NCBI GenBank assembly: GCA_028292565.1
Contig: JAQGMD010000085.1
Span: 1 to 42,234, forward strand
Source of the DNA: Burkholderia sp.
GTDB lineage: Bacteria > Pseudomonadota > Gammaproteobacteria > Burkholderiales > Burkholderiaceae
Length of the DNA: 42,234 nucleotides
Direction of reading: 5' to 3'
The position numbers and the translations under genes are program-made. Positions within the stretch are counted from its first letter, which is position 1. The number at the start of each line of letters is the position of its first letter. Positions 37,901-42,234 of this stretch are shown one piece after another. Below the pieces are notes generated by a model. That model worked only from the letters and a program-made list of their open reading frames with translations, was not told the DNA's origin and ran no database searches.

Positions 37901-40749
37901 GCGACCTGCCGATCGTGCTGGTGCAGATCAAAGCGCAGGAAAATATCGAGCTGGTGCGTCAACTGGTGCAGGCACACGCGTATTGGCGTTCGAAAGGACT
38001 GGCTGTCGACCTCGTGATCTGGAACGAAGACCATGCCGGTTACCGGCAAGTCCTCCAGGAACAAATCATAGGACTGATTTCTTCCGTCACCGGCGCCCAC
38101 GCGATCGATCGCCCAGGCGGCATTTTTGTACGGCTGATCGACCAGATTTCCGAAGAAGACCGGGTGCTGTTGCAGTCGGTGGCACGGGTGATCCTGACCG
38201 ACAGCCGCGGCACACTGGCCGAACAGATCAACCGCCGCGACCTGATGGCAGTTCGCGTTCCCCTGCTAGCACCACCAGGTAATCAGCAACCAATCGCGGC
38301 GGGCAAGAGCAAAGGCAAAGCCACTGCCCTGCCGAAGCGGGATCTGATCCTGTCCAACGGCACTGGCGGCTTCACCCCGGATGGCCGCGAATATGTAATC
38401 ACCACCTCGGCCGACAAAGTCACGCCCGCGCCGTGGGTCAACGTCATGGCGAACCCCCAGTTCGGTACCGTCATTTCCGAAAGCGGACAAGCGTACACCT
38501 GGGGCGAGAACGCGCATGAATTCCGCCTGACGCCATGGGCCAATGATCCCGTCAGCGACCCTGGCGGCGAAGCGTTCTATCTGCGCGACGATGAAACCGG
38601 TCGCTACTGGTCCCCTACTCCGCTGCCCCGTCGCGGCGAGGGAGAGTATGTCACTCGCCATGGCTTCGGTTATAGCGTGTTCGAGCATATCGAAGATGGT
38701 ATCGTCTCCGAGCTGACTGTTTATGTCGCGGTGGATGCCTCGGTAAAATATTCGGTACTCCGCGTACGTAACGATTCCGACACGGTACGCAAGCTGTCCG
38801 TTACCGGATATGTCGAATGGGTGCTCGGCGACCTGCGTCCGAAATCGGCGATGCACATCACTACCGAAACCGATCCGGCAACCGGCGCACTCTTCGCGCG
38901 CAATCCGTACAACACCGAGTTCACCGAGCGCACAGCATTCTTCGATGTCGATACATCGACGCGCACCATCAGCGGCGACCGCAATGAATTCATCGGCCGC
39001 AATGGGTCGTTGCAAAATCCCGCTGCGATGGAACGTATGCGACTGTCCGGCAAGGTCGGCGCCGGTCTCGATCCGTGTGCTGCGATGCAGGTACAGTTCG
39101 AACTGGTCCAGGGACAGCAACGCGAAATCGTGTTCGTGCTGGGCATGGCCGATACCCGCCATACCAATGTCGGCAATCTCGTGCAGCATTACCGTGGCGG
39201 CGCCGCGGCGCAGAATGCCCTTGAAGCCGTACACGCTTATTGGGACCGTACGCTCGGCGCGGTACAGGTCGAGACTCCGGACGAATCGCTGAACGTCCTC
39301 GCCAACGGCTGGCTGATGTACCAAACCATCGCTTGCCGTCTGTGGGCGCGCAGCGGTTACTACCAGTCCGGCGGCGCGTTCGGATTCCGCGATCAATTGC
39401 AGGACACCATGGCACTGGTGCATAGCGAGCCGAAACTGGCGCGCGAACATTTGCTGTTGTGCGCCGCCCATCAATTCATTGAAGGCGATGCGCAACACTG
39501 GTGGCATCCACCGACAGACCGCGGCGTCCGCACGCATTGTTCCGACGATTTCCTGTGGCTGCCGCTTGCCGCCTATCGTTATGTGACCAGCACCGGCGAC
39601 GCCGGGGTACTGGACGAGACGGTGCACTTCATCGAAGGCCGTCCGGTGAATCAGGATGAGGACTCTTACTACGATCTGCCGAGCCGTTCGTCGGAGGTCG
39701 CGACGCTGTATGTGCATTGCGTGCGTGCGATTGAACGGGGACTGAAATTTGGCGTGCATGGTTTGTCGCTGATCGGCTCCTGTGACTGGAACGACGGCAT
39801 GGACAAGGTTGGTGAGCACGGCAAAGGCGAAAGCATCTGGCTCAGCTTTTTCCTTTACGAAGTGCTGATGCGCTTTTCGGAAGTAGCCACGCTCCGCAAC
39901 GACCTGGCGTTCTCCGAGCGTTGTCATGCCGAAGCGGCACAGCTGCGCCAGAACATCGAAGCCAACGGCTGGGATGGCGAATGGTATCGTCGCGCCTATT
40001 TCGATGATGGTACACCGCTGGGTTCTGCACAAAATGAGGAATGCCAGATTGATTCGATTTCGCAAAGCTGGTCGGTGTTGTCCGGCGCCGGCGATCCCCA
40101 ACGTTCGCTCATGGCGATGCAGGCAGTCGATCGCCGGCTTGTGCGGCGCGACGACTCGATCGTCCAGTTGCTCGATCCACCGTTCGACAAATCGGATCAG
40201 AATCCCGGCTATATCCGGGGATATGTTCCGGGCGTTCGCGAAAACGGCGGGCAATACACGCACGCGGCGATCTGGACCGCGATGGCGTTTGCGAAGATGG
40301 GCGACAACCAGCGTGCGTGGGAATTGCTGCAGATGATCAATCCGGTCAACCACGGCAGGACTGCCCGTGATATTGCGACCTACAAGGTTGAACCTTATGT
40401 CGTCGCTGCAGACGTGTATGCGGTATCGCCGCACGTAGGCCGTGGTGGCTGGACCTGGTACACCGGATCCTCGGGATGGATGTACAGGTTGATGGTGGAG
40501 TCCCTGCTAGGGTTGAACCTGGAAGGCGACAAGCTGATTATCACGCCATGCCTGCCGGAGCACTGGACTACGTTTAAGCTGGCTTACCGGTATCGTGACA
40601 CGATGTATCGGATTGTTGTGACGCAGAGCAGTGCAGATGGCGTGACAAAGAATGTCACGGTAGATGGCGTTGAGCAGATCGACGGGATGGTTCAGCTGGT
40701 CGATGACAAGCAGGAGCATGCGGTGGAGATATTGGTCGCCGTGAGGTAG
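31981..40749 (+). CDS. Cyclic beta-1,2-glucan synthase (NdvB/Cgs family)
   Basis: This 2922-residue membrane enzyme builds cyclic beta-1,2-glucans from UDP-glucose. These are periplasmic osmolytes that also matter in host contact. Helices lie at about 419-443 and 453-483. The GT84 transferase domain has VITLDTDTELP near 640, EGSFIGKGIYD near 725 and the R-x-x-R-W-type motif RRHRWIRGDWQ near 787. More helices lie at about 840-886 and 963-1010. A glycoamylase-like region (about 1040-1590) has GPEDNWLPPDN and MVHHQGMGF. Two related beta-sandwich segments then precede the C-terminal GH94 phosphorylase domain, with GGAFGFRDQLQDTM near 2465 and the general acid in CDWNDGMDKVGEHGKGES near 2602; this part trims and sizes the chain. 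Brucella and rhizobial Cgs have the same order and about 2830 residues. The gene stands alone. Confidence 0.95.
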   Translation: MSALKSDSKSLLGKLLDLKTAFLAIRGRQAEQELPLRAELFSALQMEQQGRILAKAHQLSAERGRDQLLSRLADNEKVIIDACNQLTEAIKAGRQVTPAAEWLLDNFYLIEEQIRTAKRHLPKNYSKELPRLSRDTFAGRPRVYDIALETIAHGDGRVDPESLSRFVAAYQQVTTLKLGELWAIPIMLRLALIENLRRVAARLATTRINRNLAHTWADEMAEIAEKDPSNLVLLVADMARSNPPMDSSFVAELVRRLQGQSAALTLPLTWLSQHLAASGQTIEHLVQFENQRQAADQVSISNSIGSLRFLSAIDWREFVETMSVVDQTLRKDPADAYTRMDFATRDHYRHVVEKIARHGCLSEFEVADNAIRLAGASAGRVGAKDRTAHVGYFLIGKGLRELERSAAFQLPVREALHHAGRGAPLAVYLGSILLLTLVATGAIVAKAYADGVEEWLLALVALIALVATSQLALSMVNWFATLIAIPRPLPRMDFSAGIPLESRTLVVVPTMLFTHQNIDSLTEALHVRFLANHDDNLRFCLLTDFGDAKEETMPADAILLARVKNNIDELNAKYSHTGGDNFLVLHRPRRWNAREKIWMGYERKRGKLGDLNAFLRGGAADAFALIVGNTDGLTNVRYVITLDTDTELPRDAARQFVATMAHPLNRAQYDEKRQRVCEGYGILQPRVAVSLPSAEASRYELLCGGEAGIDPYTRTVSDVYQDVFGEGSFIGKGIYDIDAFELALNGRMPENRILSHDLLEGCYARAGLLSDMQLYEEYPSRYSADISRRHRWIRGDWQIASWLLPSVPGARDTASGKIVRHRNPLSALSRWKLFDNLRRSVVPVALTALLVTGWTVLPSAWFWTWAVLGILLLPSISAFILNLVRKPGDALLRQHMSALLRSTTQHFIHAALTLAFLPYEAWSNLDAIVRTQWRVLVTQRKMLEWNPSSESNRDSGTGPYSYYRSMWIAPVITLATAIFLMVKNPIALVAAAPILLLWFVSPVIASWISRPIKRRAPHLSTEQTLFLKSLSRKTWLFFETYVGPEDNWLPPDNVQEHPVAVVAHRTSPTNIGLSLLANLAAYDFGYISAGKLIERSENTLRTMAGLERYQGHFYNWYDTQTLKPLNPAYVSAVDSGNLAGHLLTLRPGLTGLLDIPILGARLFHGIRDTFTILRHHTGDASPAELMRFENDLDSACLSAPDTLWVAYDILERLTRDAASFVDSLDAAPEADNQINVWTRALAGQCQEALDELGFLAPWTQTLAAVDCVDDFPELSAIPTLRQLARIHAGLVTGYEQRLAGHTGPEDSERLATLNQLRSEGSRRAAERMLLIDQLALQTAEFARMEYGFLYDPATHLLAIGYNVTERRRDASFYDLLASEARLATFVAIAQGQIPQESWFALGRQLTVAGGEPILLSWSGSMFEYLMPLLVMPTFENTLLDQTYHSAVERQIEYGMQRGVQWGISESGYNTFDASLNYQYRAFGVPGLGFKRGLGDDLVIAPYASMMALMVKPEEACTNLQQLSAGGYEGKYGFYEAIDYTPSRLPRGQTSAVIRSFMVHHQGMGFLSLAYLLLDRPLQKRFESDPLFQATMSLLHERVPKPSATYSNTTDLADIRTAPTDQTMQMRVLRRPDSRTPEVQLLSNGRYHVMVTSAGGSYSRWNDMSITRWREDSTRDNWGTFCYVRSMESGDDGRFWSTAFQPTLAEPENYEVIFSEGRAEFRRRDNHFDMHTEIVVSPEDDIELRRTRITNRSRSRRTIEITSYAEVVLAPAAADAAHPAFSNLFVQTEIDHPRRAILCTRRPRSMNEKTPWMFHLMAVHGAETGAVSYETDRMQFIGRGNTVAAPQAMLDRAPLAGNAGSVLDPIVAIRYQITLDPEQTATIDMVTGISESRDTSLGLVEKYQDRHLADRVIELSWTHSQVVLRQLNASEADAQLYGRLANSVIYINPLLRADASVLIRNRRGQSGLWGYAISGDLPIVLVQIKAQENIELVRQLVQAHAYWRSKGLAVDLVIWNEDHAGYRQVLQEQIIGLISSVTGAHAIDRPGGIFVRLIDQISEEDRVLLQSVARVILTDSRGTLAEQINRRDLMAVRVPLLAPPGNQQPIAAGKSKGKATALPKRDLILSNGTGGFTPDGREYVITTSADKVTPAPWVNVMANPQFGTVISESGQAYTWGENAHEFRLTPWANDPVSDPGGEAFYLRDDETGRYWSPTPLPRRGEGEYVTRHGFGYSVFEHIEDGIVSELTVYVAVDASVKYSVLRVRNDSDTVRKLSVTGYVEWVLGDLRPKSAMHITTETDPATGALFARNPYNTEFTERTAFFDVDTSTRTISGDRNEFIGRNGSLQNPAAMERMRLSGKVGAGLDPCAAMQVQFELVQGQQREIVFVLGMADTRHTNVGNLVQHYRGGAAAQNALEAVHAYWDRTLGAVQVETPDESLNVLANGWLMYQTIACRLWARSGYYQSGGAFGFRDQLQDTMALVHSEPKLAREHLLLCAAHQFIEGDAQHWWHPPTDRGVRTHCSDDFLWLPLAAYRYVTSTGDAGVLDETVHFIEGRPVNQDEDSYYDLPSRSSEVATLYVHCVRAIERGLKFGVHGLSLIGSCDWNDGMDKVGEHGKGESIWLSFFLYEVLMRFSEVATLRNDLAFSERCHAEAAQLRQNIEANGWDGEWYRRAYFDDGTPLGSAQNEECQIDSISQSWSVLSGAGDPQRSLMAMQAVDRRLVRRDDSIVQLLDPPFDKSDQNPGYIRGYVPGVRENGGQYTHAAIWTAMAFAKMGDNQRAWELLQMINPVNHGRTARDIATYKVEPYVVAADVYAVSPHVGRGGWTWYTGSSGWMYRLMVESLLGLNLEGDKLIITPCLPEHWTTFKLAYRYRDTMYRIVVTQSSADGVTKNVTVDGVEQIDGMVQLVDDKQEHAVEILVAVR

Positions 40750-40776
40750 TTTCGTGCGGCGCAAGGCGCCTCTGCT

Positions 40777-40832
40777 TTCCGCCCTACCGAATGCTCCTGC
40801 TCGTAGGGCGGAAAAGCGTAGCGCCTTCCGCC
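40777..40832. repeat. Palindromic intergenic repeat after the glucan synthase gene
   Basis: TTCCGCCCTAC (40777-40787) and GTAGGGCGGAA (40803-40813) are perfect inverted arms. The second arm also pairs through GGCGGAA (40807-40813) with TTCCGCC (40826-40832), so two alternative stems are possible. The core GTAGGGCGGAAAAGCGTAGC is of the dispersed type found between genes in many proteobacteria (from memory). It may also end transcription of the glucan synthase gene. Confidence 0.65.
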
Positions 40833-40836
40833 GTAA

Positions 40837-41223
40837 TCAAAACTTAAACCAGGGCTGATCTTTCAGGTCAAGTGCAGCCACGTTTTCACGACGCAATGCA
40901 GATGACTCGGTATCCCTCAGCAGCAGTATGGATCTCGCCGCTGCGACGGTCGCCGCGTCATGCGGGAGCCTGTGATTGCTGACCGGTCGATTGGCCCATG
41001 CAGCTTCGCGAGCCTTCCTGGCCGCGGCATACGTTTGTGCTTCTGGCGAAACCTTAGCGCGCTGTGGGGAAGGCTTCTTCAAATCGGAAGCCCGAACGAC
41101 TTTAGCGCCATCGATACAGCGAGCCTTGTCGACGCAGTCCACATTATCGGCGCTGGCAAACCCGGCAGATACAAGCAGCACGCAACCGACGAGAATTGCG
41201 GGGAAATAGGTGTGGAGAGTCAT
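40837..41223 (-). CDS. Small exported protein of unknown function
   Basis: I do not recognise this protein. From the ATG at 41223 it has 128 residues; a GTG at 41244 would add seven. It starts with a signal peptide (MTLHTYFPAILVGCVLLVSAGFASA). The mature part has two close cysteines (NVDCVDKARCIDG) that could form a disulfide, a basic helical middle (SPEAQTYAAARKAREAAW) and a polar end DLKDQPWFKF. No domain is evident. It is monocistronic, between the palindromic repeat and the divergent phospholipase-D gene. Confidence 0.65.
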   Translation of the reverse strand: MTLHTYFPAILVGCVLLVSAGFASADNVDCVDKARCIDGAKVVRASDLKKPSPQRAKVSPEAQTYAAARKAREAAWANRPVSNHRLPHDAATVAAARSILLLRDTESSALRRENVAALDLKDQPWFKF

Positions 41224-41405
41224 AATCAGGGTCCGGAAAAACACAATACCTTAATCCTGCCCTGCTCCCGACGCCGTATCTGTACGCCAACACACCCAGA
41301 GCGTGACTTTTTGCTTCGGCCCTACCTCATGTTCGTTAGCACACAGACCGGTTCCCCAGTCCGGACTACCTTGTGGCGTTAGTCAGGAATGATGTGGAGG
41401 GCCTC

Positions 41406-42234
41406 ATGGGCTGCGATGTTCGTCTCAACCGTATTCTCCGTTTCGTCGGCGTGCTCGGAATCGGTCTGCTGGTCAGCGCCTGCGCGACGCTCCCGGAAGT
41501 GCGTTACCTGAATAGTGCGCTGATAGCCCCGGCGAATCCAACAGTGACTAATGCGCAAGGCACCCTCAGCACAAAGAAATCGAAATCCCTGCTGGCCAGC
41601 CGCTGGCGGAATTCGAACGTGGCCAGCTCAACCCTGGCAGCACTGGAGGAGGCGGCGACAGGGAGTCCGCTCATCGCGGGTAATAAAGTCACTTTGCTTT
41701 ATGATGGCCCGCAAACCATGGCGGCGATGACCGAGGCGATCAACGCGGCCAGGGATCACATCAACCTGGAAACCTATATCTTCGACCAGGACGAGGTCGG
41801 CATCCGCTTTGCGGATCTCCTGATCGCCCGCCAACGCGCGGGGGTGCAAGTCAATGTGATCTACGACAGCGTCGGCACGCTAGGCACGCCGCAGGCCTTC
41901 TTCGACAAAATGCGCGATGCCGGAATTAAGCTGTTGGCCTTCAATCCCGTCAACCCGCTCAAGCTTTTAGGGCCGTGGGAGCCGAACAATCGCGATCACC
42001 GGAAGATCCTGGTGGTCGATGGCGTGATCGCCTTCACGGGCGGCGTGAATATCAGCAACACGTATGCCAACAGTTCCCCTTTCCGCTCGAAGGCCAGGCG
42101 CGATGCCAAAGTCGGCTGGCGCGATACCCATATCAAGATCGAAGGGCCTGCCGTGGCTGCACTACAGTTGGCATTCCTGGATAATTGGGCCGGAGAGAAT
42201 GCCCCCGAACTCCCTGACAGAAATTTCTTTCCGC
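41406..42234 (+). CDS. Phospholipase D / cardiolipin synthase-like lipoprotein (N-terminal part, cut by window edge)
   Basis: The ATG at 41406 follows GGAGG by eight bases. The product starts with a lipoprotein signal (RILRFVGVLGIGLLVSAC, lipobox VSAC). About 277 codons are present and the frame is open at the right edge. After a linker, NKVTLLYDGPQTMAAMTEAINAARDHINLETYIF is the first strand-helix of the PLD fold, and DHRKILVVDGVIAFTGGVNI (about 200-220) is the first HKD motif, HxKxxxxD. The second HKD must lie beyond the window. Enzymes of this type join or exchange phospholipid head groups (ClsC/ClsB-like) or cleave phosphodiesters. A lipid anchor would place it on the periplasmic face of a membrane, unlike classical ClsA. 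Confidence 0.88.
   Translation, partial: MGCDVRLNRILRFVGVLGIGLLVSACATLPEVRYLNSALIAPANPTVTNAQGTLSTKKSKSLLASRWRNSNVASSTLAALEEAATGSPLIAGNKVTLLYDGPQTMAAMTEAINAARDHINLETYIFDQDEVGIRFADLLIARQRAGVQVNVIYDSVGTLGTPQAFFDKMRDAGIKLLAFNPVNPLKLLGPWEPNNRDHRKILVVDGVIAFTGGVNISNTYANSSPFRSKARRDAKVGWRDTHIKIEGPAVAALQLAFLDNWAGENAPELPDRNFFP

Noticed and set aside
38266..40434. 722-codon open frame antisense to the glucan synthase gene
   Set aside because: It mirrors codon bias of the real gene (shadow frame), has no ribosome site and its translation is His/Arg-rich without any domain.
41358..41367. AGTCCGGACT palindrome upstream of the phospholipase-D gene
   Set aside because: A ten-base palindrome alone is too common at this base composition to claim a regulatory site.

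Overview
The window is chromosomal DNA from a Burkholderiales betaproteobacterium, most likely Oxalobacteraceae (Herminiimonas/Collimonas/Herbaspirillum type). I infer this from the moderately high G+C, the beta-type Fur and Pho boxes, the housekeeping order carA-carB-greA-DUF4149-yhbY-rlmE-ftsH-folP-glmM, a PHA-granule phasin and protein sequence character. No rRNA, tRNA, CRISPR array, insertion sequence or prophage is visible.

Layout. (1) 1-10.3 kb is a housekeeping block, almost all on the minus strand: glmM (cut by the left edge), folP, ftsH, rlmE, with yhbY divergent on plus, then a frameshifted DUF4149 gene, greA, carB and carA with a clear sigma70 promoter. A strong two-tier palindrome lies between carB and greA. 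(2) 10.3-14.5 kb is a mixed block: a GlcG/HbpS-like protein, a response regulator with a degenerate GGDEF-like output domain, an NlpC/P60 hydrolase, a patatin-like lipoprotein, and a Fe3+-type periplasmic binding protein behind two Fur boxes. (3) 14.6-21.4 kb is the complete phosphate regulon pstS-pstC-pstA-pstB-phoU-phoB-phoR on minus, with a Pho box before pstS and a terminator/attenuator between pstS and pstC. (4) 21.5-26.8 kb is the most unusual part. A P2A (Ca2+-type) P-ATPase with an N-terminal cysteine-less HMA-like domain converges on a minus-strand set coding for a DUF5132-like membrane peptide, an HMA-like protein with two membrane helices, a Gly/Ala/Val-rich amphipathic protein and another HMA-like protein. 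(5) 27-31.6 kb holds envelope and stress functions: a DUF445 membrane protein, a phasin, a secreted SGNH hydrolase behind an FNR-type site, a DUF883 protein, an OmpA-domain lipoprotein and a DUF4398 lipoprotein. (6) 32-40.7 kb is one giant gene for a cyclic beta-1,2-glucan synthase (2922 aa). It is followed by a repeated-type palindrome, a small exported protein and a phospholipase-D/cardiolipin-synthase-like lipoprotein cut by the right edge.

How the genes work together. Block 3 is a self-contained Pi sensing and uptake system: PstSCAB imports, PhoU and PhoR sense, and PhoB activates through the Pho box. A second Pho box points toward the P-ATPase, so block 4 may be tied to phosphate status. 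Block 4 looks like a cation-pump platform in which several small membrane and HMA-fold proteins accompany one pump. It is the best candidate here for a poorly described system. Blocks 5-6 are mostly cell-envelope genes (lipoproteins, periplasmic glucan, phospholipid metabolism).
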